Source: Acidobacteriaceae bacterium (GTDB taxonomy: Bacteria > Acidobacteriota > Terriglobia > Terriglobales > Acidobacteriaceae). From it: a stretch of DNA of 64,000 nt. Location of the stretch: assembly GCA_003151435.1 (NCBI GenBank), contig PLXP01000050.1:1-64000 (forward strand). The letters run 5' to 3'. The notes under the pieces were generated by a model. The model did no database searches. It saw nothing but the letters and a program-made list of their open reading frames with translations, and was not told where the DNA came from. Shown here one piece after another: positions 39,672-48,500 of this stretch. A program made the translations under genes and the position numbers. The first letter of the stretch is position 1; each line of letters begins with the position of its first letter.

Positions 39672-39689
39672 CTTGACACATACGTCAAG
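39672..39689. promoter_or_regulatory. inverted-repeat operator candidate between the divergent XRE/NTase-like pair and the CD-NTase
   Basis: CTTGAC-acatac-GTCAAG. Confidence 0.5.
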
Positions 39690-39808
39690 ATTACTTATTA
39701 TGGTATGAAAAGGTGCCTGTATATAGTGCATCGGTATCGGTATTGTCTATTGGTAGTGGTCCGGGCGGACTTGCTCAGGAATCGCTGCTGACCGATTTTG
39801 GAGGCTTT

Positions 39809-40756
39809 ATGGCAGTCCTTAACGCAAATATCGCGCGAAGCGGTGGAGCAAAGCCGTATCGCGACTGGGAGGCGACCTTCGCGAGCCGGGGTGCAGCGCC
39901 CGGATTGACCGAGCAGACCAAGTGCGAGAACGCCGAGCGCGCCATCCGCAAGGCGATCTCGGCAAGCACCGCCCTCGCCTCCAGGAGCATTGAGGTGTTC
40001 ACTCAGGGCTCCTATGCGAACCGAACGAATGTCCGCCAGGATAGCGATGTGGACATCTGCGTTCTTTACACCGGCGCATTCTTTCCCGATTACTCGATGA
40101 GCCAAGGGCTGAACGGCCCGCTCTTGGGATATGTCGATGGCACATACCTTTATGCCGCCTTCAAGAACGATGTACAGGCGGCCCTCATCGCGTACTTTGG
40201 CAAGGAATCGGTGACGCGCGGCAAGAAAGCGTTTGATGTCCATGCCAACACCTACCGGATCGACGCCGATGTCGTGCCGGCCTTCGAGCATCGGCGCTTC
40301 CACGGGAACTCAGCATTAAACTGGTTCGCCTCGGGGACGCAGATCTGCCCAGATGGCGGCAGCGTGATCGTCAACTGGCCGCGCCAGAACTATGCCAACG
40401 GGGTGGAGAAGAATGACGCGACCGGGCGTAGGTTCAAAGCCGTGACCCGAATCCTCAAGCGACTGCGCAACGAGATGGCCGATGAGGGCTATGCCGCAGC
40501 AGTTCCCATCTCCTCCTACCTGATTGAGTGCCTGGTCTGGAATGTTCCAAACGAGGCGTTTGGACATAGCGAACTGAAAGCGGATGTCCGGTGGGCGCTG
40601 GCGCATTTGTGGAATGAAACGCGGACGAATGAAACGTGCAATGAATGGGGTGAGATCAACGAATTGAAGGACCTGCTCTGGAGCGGCCAGCCCTGGTCCC
40701 GTGAGCAGGTAAACACGTTCCTGCAAGCGGCGTGGGACTATATCGGTTTTGAGTAG
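39809..40756 (+). CDS. CD-NTase/SMODS nucleotidyltransferase (CBASS-type oligonucleotide cyclase)
   Basis: SIEVFTQGSYANRTNVRQDSDVDICV (GS...DxD), third acidic site TYRIDADVVPAF, RFKAVTRILKRLRNEM, SSYLIECLVWNVPNEAFG; strong RBS ttttggaggctttATG at 39809. Confidence 0.82.
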   Translation: MAVLNANIARSGGAKPYRDWEATFASRGAAPGLTEQTKCENAERAIRKAISASTALASRSIEVFTQGSYANRTNVRQDSDVDICVLYTGAFFPDYSMSQGLNGPLLGYVDGTYLYAAFKNDVQAALIAYFGKESVTRGKKAFDVHANTYRIDADVVPAFEHRRFHGNSALNWFASGTQICPDGGSVIVNWPRQNYANGVEKNDATGRRFKAVTRILKRLRNEMADEGYAAAVPISSYLIECLVWNVPNEAFGHSELKADVRWALAHLWNETRTNETCNEWGEINELKDLLWSGQPWSREQVNTFLQAAWDYIGFE

Positions 40757-40758
40757 CC

Positions 40759-40812
40759 ATGGCATCCGAGCGCTATATCAAGGCCGTCATCTACGCTGCC
40801 GTGCTGGTATAG
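40759..40812 (+). pseudogene. truncated N-terminus of the gene following the CD-NTase
   Basis: ATG GCATCC... encodes MASERYIKAVIYAAVLV then TAG exactly where transposase-like sequence begins; hydrophobic helix-like start. Confidence 0.45.
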
Positions 40813-41060
40813 CAAGGATCATCGTCCCGATCTCAAGCAGTTGGTCTACGAGCTTTCCGTGACGCACGACGGCGCAGTCCCTGTGCTGTTCAAAGCGCAC
40901 GATGGCAACCGGACCGACGACACCTTGCATGAAGAGAACTGGCAGACACTGCGCGGCATTATCGGCCGCTCGGACTTCCTCTACGTGGCCGACTCCAAGC
41001 TGTGCGTCAGCAAGACGCTGATGAACATCGATCGCAACCAGGGACGATTCATTACCGAAG
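40808..41060 (+). mobile_element. internal fragment of an IS1634/IS4-superfamily transposase
   Basis: YSKDHRPDLKQLVYELSVTHDGAVPVLFKAHDGNRTDDTLHEENWQTLRGIIGRSDFLYVADSKLCVSKTLMNIDRNQGRFIT. Confidence 0.75.
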
Positions 41061-41104
41061 CGGCGAATGCGCGCGATAATCTTCTGCGCGAGCGTGGTAT
41101 CAAG

Positions 41105-41551
41105 ATGGCGACCTCCTTTCAGGGCGTTGAACCAACCCCTCCACGCTCGGAAGTCCCCTTTAGATTTTCTCGTGCTTGGCTCATGAACGAACTAAGCGAG
41201 TTTCAGCTCGGAGTGTTTTACGCGTTCAGTGCATACGCGGACCAACCGCTTTTGGCTGAGGATCCAGACATTTTTGCGCGTTTTTGCGATAGCCCAGAGG
41301 TCGTAGAGCGATTAGAACCTTTCGGTCCAGCTCAAAACAATCGCATTCGCCGCACTCTAAGCCAACTTTCTGCACTGGGACTCATCGCCAAAGTGACTTT
41401 GCCTAAGCAGAACCAGGAAACCGGTGAGCGCGAATATCTCAAAGCGTTCCGCCCGCTCAGGGAAGAGGAATTCACACGCCTAACTGATGCGGCGGCATTG
41501 CGCAACGCACTGGGTGTGGGAGGTGAGCCCCAGCCGGAGATCGAGTCATGA
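41105..41551 (+). CDS. small protein (about 148 aa, winged-helix-like) coupled to the ATPase
   Basis: MATSFQGVEPTPPRSEVPFRFSRAWLMNELSEFQLGVFYAFSAYADQ...NNRIRRTLSQLSALGLIAKVTLP; ATGA overlap with next ORF; upstream frame is continuous with the transposase fragment. Confidence 0.6.
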   Translation: MATSFQGVEPTPPRSEVPFRFSRAWLMNELSEFQLGVFYAFSAYADQPLLAEDPDIFARFCDSPEVVERLEPFGPAQNNRIRRTLSQLSALGLIAKVTLPKQNQETGEREYLKAFRPLREEEFTRLTDAAALRNALGVGGEPQPEIES

Positions 41552-43332
41552 GGCTGCGCTACCTTTACTTGCAGAACTACCCGCCAATCTCGGAAATCAA
41601 AGTGCGTTTTGCCAGCGGATCGCCATTGGCTCGCAACTGCGCCATACGGTTTGTGGTTGGCTTAAATGGTAGCGGCAAGTCGAATCTGTTGCGCGCCATC
41701 GCTGAGGTGTTCCTTGCGCTGGCAGACATGCGTGTTCCTCCTTTTCCGGTCACGTTGTTCTACGAACTAGGCGCGCGCGGTTCAAAGAATCACCGTACGC
41801 TTCTGCTCCACTGTCCTGGGGATCGCAGCCGAGCGAGCTTTTGGGTATACGAGCGGTTCGCGTACGACGATCAAGACCGCCAAGAAGTGTTCGAGAAATG
41901 CATTGAACACCTTAACATGAACGGGCAGCCAGATAATCCCGGCTTCACGGCCTTGATTACTCCCGGGAGTTGGACGGTGCGTAACAGCACAGCGCCTTTA
42001 ATCGGCTTACCTTCGGCAGTTCTGGCCTATACCACGGGGGAATTACGCCCTTGGCGCTCCATCTGGGCTCGCAATCAGGATGGCCTAGGCATGCTTGAGA
42101 GCGACGAGAGCGAGATTGAATTTGGGGATGAGCGCCCAGCAGGCTGGACAGCAGCCCAAGAGGCGGCACTGCAAGCCGCGCGTAAACTGACTACCGAGGT
42201 GGAACTCTCTGCTTCAGAGCGAAAAGCGCCACTTGCCGAAGCCTATCGACGTCCGATTCTCGTGGACGCCACCTTGCTCAAGTGCGCACTCCTTGCCGTG
42301 GCCTTACCACAATCTCTCAAGACCTCAACAGATGAGTATGAGCAGTTTTTGGGAATACTTAGGGACGACGAGAAGAATGATCTACAAGAATTGTTGGAAC
42401 GAGGAAGTTGGCACCACTTGGTATCCGTCGGGTTCCGCACCCGATTGCAAGTAGCAAATTGGGATCGCAAACTGTGCGAGACAGCCAACGACTGGTGGCT
42501 GTCCGCAGGCGAAGTAATCGCCACTCCGCATCCGCTAGAACAACGCCGGACACTGTTTTTCGACCTTAAAGGGATGTTCAGTGGCATGGACGTTACGCTC
42601 CGCAGCGCTGCCCGCGACAGCCTGGCCACCTGTACCACTCAAGGCGAGGCACTTTGGACTCTACTTGGAGGCAAGGACTCCACAGCCTTCGAATTGTTTG
42701 CCCGCTTGATGGAACTCAACCAAGCTGGTCTCTTCGATGATTTGCTCTTGCGCCTGCGATGCCGGGTCGCTCCTCTGCCGGACAGCGAGGGCGTAATTCA
42801 GGATGCCGGCGTTTTGCGTTACGAAGAACTTTCGGATGGCGAACAAATGGTGCTCGGACGAATGGCCCTCTTCCACCTGCTGAGCGCCCAACAAGACGCA
42901 TTGTTGCTGCTCGATGAACCAGAGACACACTTCAATGACAAATGGAAGCGCGAGATTGTCGACATCATCGACGCTGCGATCGGAAGCACAGCAAATGACG
43001 TGCTGATTTCGACGCATTCGGCCATTGTGCTGTCGGATGTATTCAATGACGAGATCGTGATGGTGCAGAGAGCCGCCAATGGTTCAGGGGTACAACCTGT
43101 CAGTGAGAACACCTTCGCGACCGATCCCAGCGCATTGATGATGAACGTATTTGGAGCCGACGACAGTATAGGCAAACGTGCTCAACAGTTCATCGAAGCC
43201 AAGCTAAGCCACGCTACCGGTACACCGGAAGAGATGGCGGATCTTGAGCGCCTGATTGAAAGAATGGGCTCTGGGTTTTACCGCTCTGAGTTGCGCACAT
43301 TGTTGAATACATGGCGAGGCAGAAGTGCTTAA
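41548..43332 (+). CDS. AAA/ABC-type defence ATPase (PtuA/OLD-like, restriction-system-associated type)
   Basis: FVVGLNGSGKSNLLRAIAEV (Walker A), RYEELSDGEQMVLGRMALFHLLS (signature), ALLLLDEPETHFNDKW (Walker B), VLISTHSAIVLSDVF (H-loop). Confidence 0.85.
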   Translation: MRLRYLYLQNYPPISEIKVRFASGSPLARNCAIRFVVGLNGSGKSNLLRAIAEVFLALADMRVPPFPVTLFYELGARGSKNHRTLLLHCPGDRSRASFWVYERFAYDDQDRQEVFEKCIEHLNMNGQPDNPGFTALITPGSWTVRNSTAPLIGLPSAVLAYTTGELRPWRSIWARNQDGLGMLESDESEIEFGDERPAGWTAAQEAALQAARKLTTEVELSASERKAPLAEAYRRPILVDATLLKCALLAVALPQSLKTSTDEYEQFLGILRDDEKNDLQELLERGSWHHLVSVGFRTRLQVANWDRKLCETANDWWLSAGEVIATPHPLEQRRTLFFDLKGMFSGMDVTLRSAARDSLATCTTQGEALWTLLGGKDSTAFELFARLMELNQAGLFDDLLLRLRCRVAPLPDSEGVIQDAGVLRYEELSDGEQMVLGRMALFHLLSAQQDALLLLDEPETHFNDKWKREIVDIIDAAIGSTANDVLISTHSAIVLSDVFNDEIVMVQRAANGSGVQPVSENTFATDPSALMMNVFGADDSIGKRAQQFIEAKLSHATGTPEEMADLERLIERMGSGFYRSELRTLLNTWRGRSA

Positions 43333-44434
43333 GGAGATCCATCGCATTCCTTGCACTCCGGCGTTAGCGGCCTGCCAAAGGCTGATGAAATGCTTTGCTC
43401 TTTGGCTGTGTCAGCCATCCACAAACGCGGAAAGCATCACGCAAAATGGGTTGCAGCCTCCGATCTCGCCTAGCGCGATCGAAGCCAATTGGCTATGGCA
43501 GTTCTTGCAGAGAACGGAATCGGAAATCGCACTGCTAAATCGTGCGAGGAATGTTGCAAACATGTCTGCTCCGAGGAAATTCCTTCTGAGTGCTTGGATA
43601 CAAGATGTTTCCGCGCTCCCCGCTCAGTTTCAGCCTACTCCTGGAAATTGGCCAGCCGAAAAACCCCCGATCCCTGCACTGTCCTGGAATGCGTTCAAGG
43701 TTCTCATGCAGGCCTTCTACAAGAAAGGCTTGAATAGCGCTAGCGGAATCCCCTATCTACCCAATGGCACTCCGGTCGCCGATGGCGGGCTAACATACCT
43801 TGCCTTTGTACAAGGATTTCGCGACACCCACCGGCTGAACCCAGATCCGAACGCCCGCGAAGTCTGCGTACTGTGCGGCGGCCCACTGGGTGAGTCCCCT
43901 GAAGTAGACCATTGGATAGCCCAGAGTGGCGTGCCGTTGTTTAGTGTGTGCAGTGATAACCTTTTGCCGACCTGCGGAACGTGCAATTCTACTACCAATA
44001 AAGGAGAGAAGGATGTGCACGATGGCGGAAGTTTCGCTAATTGGTTTCACCCCTACTTGCGCGCCGCCAACGGGGCGTTGACCTTGGGCTATGACTTGTT
44101 GTCACGAAGAGTAACGTGCACTGCCGCGCAGGAAATTGACCAACCCAAGGTGGAGAATCTCAACCACCTGCTCAATCTCAGAGACCGCTGGACTCGGGAA
44201 TTCAAAAACGAATACGTCGACCAGCAGAATGTGTTGCGCCGACGCGAGCAAATCCGAATTCAGAACGGCCAGCCACGCCACACGCAAGCCGAAGTGCTGC
44301 AATATTTGCGTCAGATGCAGGCCGACCTCGTGCCAAGTAAGCCGCATTATGAAGTCCACCAAGTGCTGTGTGCGACGATGTTGGAAACAGCACGACTTGC
44401 GGCTTGGCAAACTGAATTAGATTTGGTGCAATAG
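43325..44434 (+). CDS. HNH endonuclease domain protein (PtuB-like)
   Basis: CVLCGGPLGESPEVDHWIAQSGVPLFSVCSDNLLPTCGTCNSTTNKG (CxxC ... DH ... N ... CxxCN); GTG start overlaps ATPase stop by 8 nt. Confidence 0.82.
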   Translation: MLKEIHRIPCTPALAACQRLMKCFALWLCQPSTNAESITQNGLQPPISPSAIEANWLWQFLQRTESEIALLNRARNVANMSAPRKFLLSAWIQDVSALPAQFQPTPGNWPAEKPPIPALSWNAFKVLMQAFYKKGLNSASGIPYLPNGTPVADGGLTYLAFVQGFRDTHRLNPDPNAREVCVLCGGPLGESPEVDHWIAQSGVPLFSVCSDNLLPTCGTCNSTTNKGEKDVHDGGSFANWFHPYLRAANGALTLGYDLLSRRVTCTAAQEIDQPKVENLNHLLNLRDRWTREFKNEYVDQQNVLRRREQIRIQNGQPRHTQAEVLQYLRQMQADLVPSKPHYEVHQVLCATMLETARLAAWQTELDLVQ

Positions 44435-44496
44435 GGCGCCACCGTACCGTAAATACGCGAATGCAACATGTGGCTGGCGGAGGTGGGGAGGGTAAA

Positions 44497-44778
44497 GTGA
44501 GGTACGCGAGCATCACAATGGCGATTTTGGCATCGGCCACAGGAATTGTGGCGGCAAGCTACTGGTTTCTGTCGAGCAAGGTCGAAATAGAGCCGATTTG
44601 GCCGACGGGTGCGAGCGGACCCGTCGAACCGGGTGAGCACGAGGACTCCCAGGATGGATGGATCGGCGGCGCTCTGACGGCGTTTTCGGAATCGGCGCGG
44701 CTGAACGCGAAAGCTGCCATGTGGACGGCAGCATCCGTTATTTTCGCAGCCATTGCAAGCATTCTTTCGGCTCTGTAG
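44497..44778 (+). CDS. small two-TM membrane protein
   Basis: RYASITMAILASATGIVAASYWFL ... AAMWTAASVIFAAIASILSAL; two hydrophobic helices. Confidence 0.45.
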   Translation: MRYASITMAILASATGIVAASYWFLSSKVEIEPIWPTGASGPVEPGEHEDSQDGWIGGALTAFSESARLNAKAAMWTAASVIFAAIASILSAL

Positions 44779-44797
44779 GACTTTGGGGAGAGAAACG

Positions 44798-44959
44798 ATG
44801 GACGATCCGGTTGTTGGGGCAGCGCAGATTGCTTTTTCGGTTCGGCTGAGGGATTCCGCTGATGTTTCCGAGAATACTAAGAACGCTCAACTGATTGCTA
44901 AGAGCTGGCGCAAGGCTGTGCATGAGCTGGTGCGTATTCCGGTCGATGTGGGCCGGTGA
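44798..44959 (+). pseudogene. hypothetical ORF truncated by the IS21-type end
   Basis: MDDPVVGAAQIAFSVRLRDSADVSENTKNAQLIAKSWRKAVHELVRIPVDVGR; last codons are IS21 terminal-repeat sequence. Confidence 0.4.
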
Positions 44960-45145
44960 TTCCATTGGATGTGGGCTACTGATTCCGGTGTGATGTGGGC
45001 CGGGATTCCGTTCTGATGTGGGCCGCATTTTTTGTTTCACCGTAATCGTGGCCCACATGGCGTAATCGCGGCCCACATGAAATGGAACGATGGCCCAGAA
45101 CCACCGTAATCGCGGCCCACATGCAACGTAACGGTGAAGTGGGCC
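44945..45145. repeat. IS21-family terminal repeat array
   Basis: GATGTGGGCC(or T) at 44945, 44968, 44992, 45015 (23-24 nt spacing), followed by inverted copies CGTAATCG(T/C)GGCCCACATG near 45041-45059, 45061-45079, 45105-45122. Confidence 0.8.
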
Positions 45146-45210
45146 AGGGCCTGAGCAGGCGTCGTTGGTAATCCCAGGCGGATGTTTTCCTGAAGTCAAA
45201 GGAGAACGTC

Positions 45211-45295
45211 TTGCCAGAAAAGAGATTGCCCATGCGTCAATTACGCGAAGTCCTGCGTCTCTACTTCGAATCACACCTTGCTGGCCGACGCTGCG
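45211..45295 (+). pseudogene. 5' remnant of IS21-family istA transposase
   Basis: MPEKRLPMRQLREVLRLYFESHLAGRRC matches the typical IstA N-terminus, then family similarity ends. Confidence 0.7.
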
Positions 45296-45593
45296 AGTCG
45301 GCATCCATCTGCTTCTCAATACAAAAAAGGCTTGACTTTCTGCGCGATCGGGGGCTCAATAACTGTCCGAGCGATTTCCATTCCTTCGCGATCCCTGTTC
45401 TCCTTCAACCGCGTGAGGAATGATGTCTTTCAGTAGTAGCTTGGTCCGAATCTGTTTCTGGTGCGGTGCCAAGTCACAATTCCGAGCCAGGACTAGGTTC
45501 GGCCGTATCTCTGCGTGCCGACTACTGAGAGAGCGTCTGTTTCCAGATCGGAACAACGGTAGGACGAGAGAACAATTCCCGGAGGTGGCCCCC

Positions 45594-48500
45594 ATGAATG
45601 GAAGCACCGGGGATTCGGACAATCGATGGTCGGTCATCGATGAACTGGCGAATCTCAAAGAGAATCCGAACCTCAAAGGCAGTCTGATTATCGGCAGGGA
45701 GCCGGACCTCGAGGCTTGTCTCCGCCGGGTGCTGCGCCCCCACGACGAAGCTGGTTTTCAGTCGCCCAATGACGACTGGATGATTCGGGTGCGTGCTCAA
45801 CTGGACGAGGATCTCGGAAGCCTGACTCTGCGTGAGATCCGCGAGCAACTGGGTTTTCCTAACGAGGATCTTCCCAACCGAACGCAAGCGAATCTCAGGA
45901 TACTGTTTCGCTCGGACGCATTTTTGCGTTATGTCAACGCGTACCTGTTTTTCGGCATACGGTTTCTTGCCTGCCGAGCGAAAGTGCTGTCATCCTCTGG
46001 GGGCGAAGAACTGGCTTCATGCGCAGATGCCAACGTGCGCCCTTTTGCATTGGTGCCGCCGCCTGTGTTGGCTGAAGTGCTCGGCGCCCAGCAGCGGTTC
46101 GAGGAGTTCGCGAGACTGACCACTCGCCAACCGGGAACTGCAGTCGATACAGCGCTGTCCTTCCTCGACGATTTCCACCCGCCGCAGCTTGATCCCGTTC
46201 AGTATGAATTGCAGGAGCCATCGCAATATGAACTGTGGCTGCGCGGACTGCGTCCGGAGACGGAAGAGAGACAGAATGCACGATTCGAAGAAATCAGCAA
46301 GGGGTTGGCAGAGTGGGCAAGGACGCGCTGCAACTTCTATCTTTCGCTTGACCCGCAGGCGCCTGCACTCATTCAGTCAGCCGAAGCGGTCGAAGAGCAG
46401 GCTCTGAATGAACGCCCGCCACAGGGGTGGCTGGTCACACATCCAATGGCTGCCCGCTTGGCACTGGCCGATGTCTATTGGATCGCGCGTCTTCTGCGCG
46501 CCGATGTGTCGGCAAATGCGACCGTCACTTACCACAAGGATAACTGGCTTCATTTGTTGCGCTTCCACCTAATTCTCGCACGCGACCTGGATGGCTCCAA
46601 GACACTGGAAAAGGCTGAAGAGGCACTGCGTTCGGTGTTCGACTATGTGTGCGATCTCATTCAGAATTCGGTCGAGATCACGATCACGCGCGAGAACGAT
46701 CGAATCAAGGCAAATTCCGGCGAAACGAATAATCTGCCGCTGGGCACGGAAAGATGGCGGGCTGTGTTCAACGAAGAGCTCGGCGAAATAGCGAGACAGA
46801 GAAGAGTGCGGCATTTTCGCGATCCCTCGCTGCCGCCGGAAGCGACTGCCGGGCCGCGTGACGGAATTGGTCCTATCGTGTCCCCGGGCCCAGGTGAGCC
46901 GGGGGCGTTGGCCAGTGCGACAGATGAAGGCGTAATCCGCTCATTCGGAGTCAGCGGTGGTTCGAGCACTGAGTTATCCGATGGCATCGGTCAGGGGAAC
47001 CCGCCGCCGAGCCCGCCGAGCGCGACAAACAGTGGCTGGAGCAAGAGGATCACGACTGGCAAGGGTCCCTTTAATCTCATCGGTCTTGCCTTTTCCGGAG
47101 GCGGAATTCGCAGTGCCACATTCAACCTCGGTGTTTTACAGGGTCTTCAGGAACTGGATCTTCTCCGCCAAGTCGATTATCTGTCGACCGTTTCAGGCGG
47201 CGGCTTTATCGGCTCGTGGCTGGTGGCGAATGTTCGCCGTAGTGCGCACTGGCTTGGCCGTCTCACAGACTGGAGCGATTCGATCGCTCACTTGCGCGCC
47301 CACTCCAACTATCTTGCACCGCGTTCGGGAATTCTTAGCGCCGATACCTGGAACATGGGCATTAGCTGGTTCCGAAATGCCATTCTCATCCAGCTCACGG
47401 GACTGGCGTGGCTCTTCGCCTTGCTGTTGTCAACGCTGGTGGCTCTCCGGGTCTTCCTCCTCGCGGGACATCGCGCCATGCTGTTCGGCTATTCATGGGC
47501 TGCGTGGGTGATGGCAATTGCAGCGGGCATTCTCGTCGTTGCGATTTCATACAACTTGCACGGAACCAGTTCTTATGCCGGCGGGGGCAAGAGCCGCCGG
47601 TCGGGATGGGTCTGGTGGCTGGTGGTCATACCGGGCTGGGTTGGCGCGTGCGCTCTAGCCTCGCAATTCTGGGCCACGGCTCGTTTAACGTTCAATGCGT
47701 GGCCCTCTCTCGCGGGACTGAACCACTACTCAGAGCTGCTTAAAGCCGCATGGAGTCCGTGGCGCTGTATCCTCCTGGCGGCGCTCTTTGGCTTCTACGT
47801 CATCACCGTGTTTACGCTGCGGCGCCATCGCTGGCATGCCATATGGATCAGCATCTGGTGCACATCTGTGCTCTATCTTGAGCTGGTCGGGATCTTCCTC
47901 TTGTTTCGGAAATGGTCCGGCTTGTGCGATATTGCCAACGGCCTGGGATTCGTCTTCGGTCCTTTGCTTGTCCTGTTCGCCTTTTCTGTCTGCGTTCTCC
48001 TTCTCATCGGGTTTACGGGGCGCAACACCGACGAAGCGAGACGGGAATGGTGGACGCGCCTCGGAACCTGCCTGGGGATCTTCGCCGGAATCGGAGTCTT
48101 TGTCTGCGGAGTTGCGGTATTCGGTCCGTGGCTGGTTCTGCACTTCTACAACTGGGCCAGCACAAACTATTCACTGTCCGTTAAGAGCATCAAGTGGACC
48201 GCCGTCCTGAGCTGGCTCGGCACCGTGATTGGCGGCCTGCTCGCCGGCAAAAGCAACAAGACGGCGGGCGAAGGTGACAGCGCCAGTTCCCCTGCGCTGG
48301 AGGCACTGGCTAGGGTCGGAGGGTTCCTCTTCATCGTCGGCAGCTTTCTGCTGGGTTCAACATTGCTCTACATCCTGATTTTCGAGATCTTCGCTTCAGA
48401 AACTTCAGTATTGGCCGTTATCCACATGCTGTGCAAGGAGCTCAGTTTGTGGGAGATCTTTCTTGCTTTCGGTGTCGCTTTCGGCATCGGTTCGCTGTTT

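Noticed and set aside
41548-44434. Retron with Septu-type effector
   Set aside because: No reverse transcriptase gene or msr/msd-like region was found near the ATPase/HNH pair.
44945-45145. Regularly spaced repeats superficially resembling a CRISPR array
   Set aside because: Repeat unit is only about 10-19 nt, spacing 23-24 nt, orientation flips midway and an istA start follows; consistent with IS21 terminal repeats, not CRISPR. No cas genes in the window.
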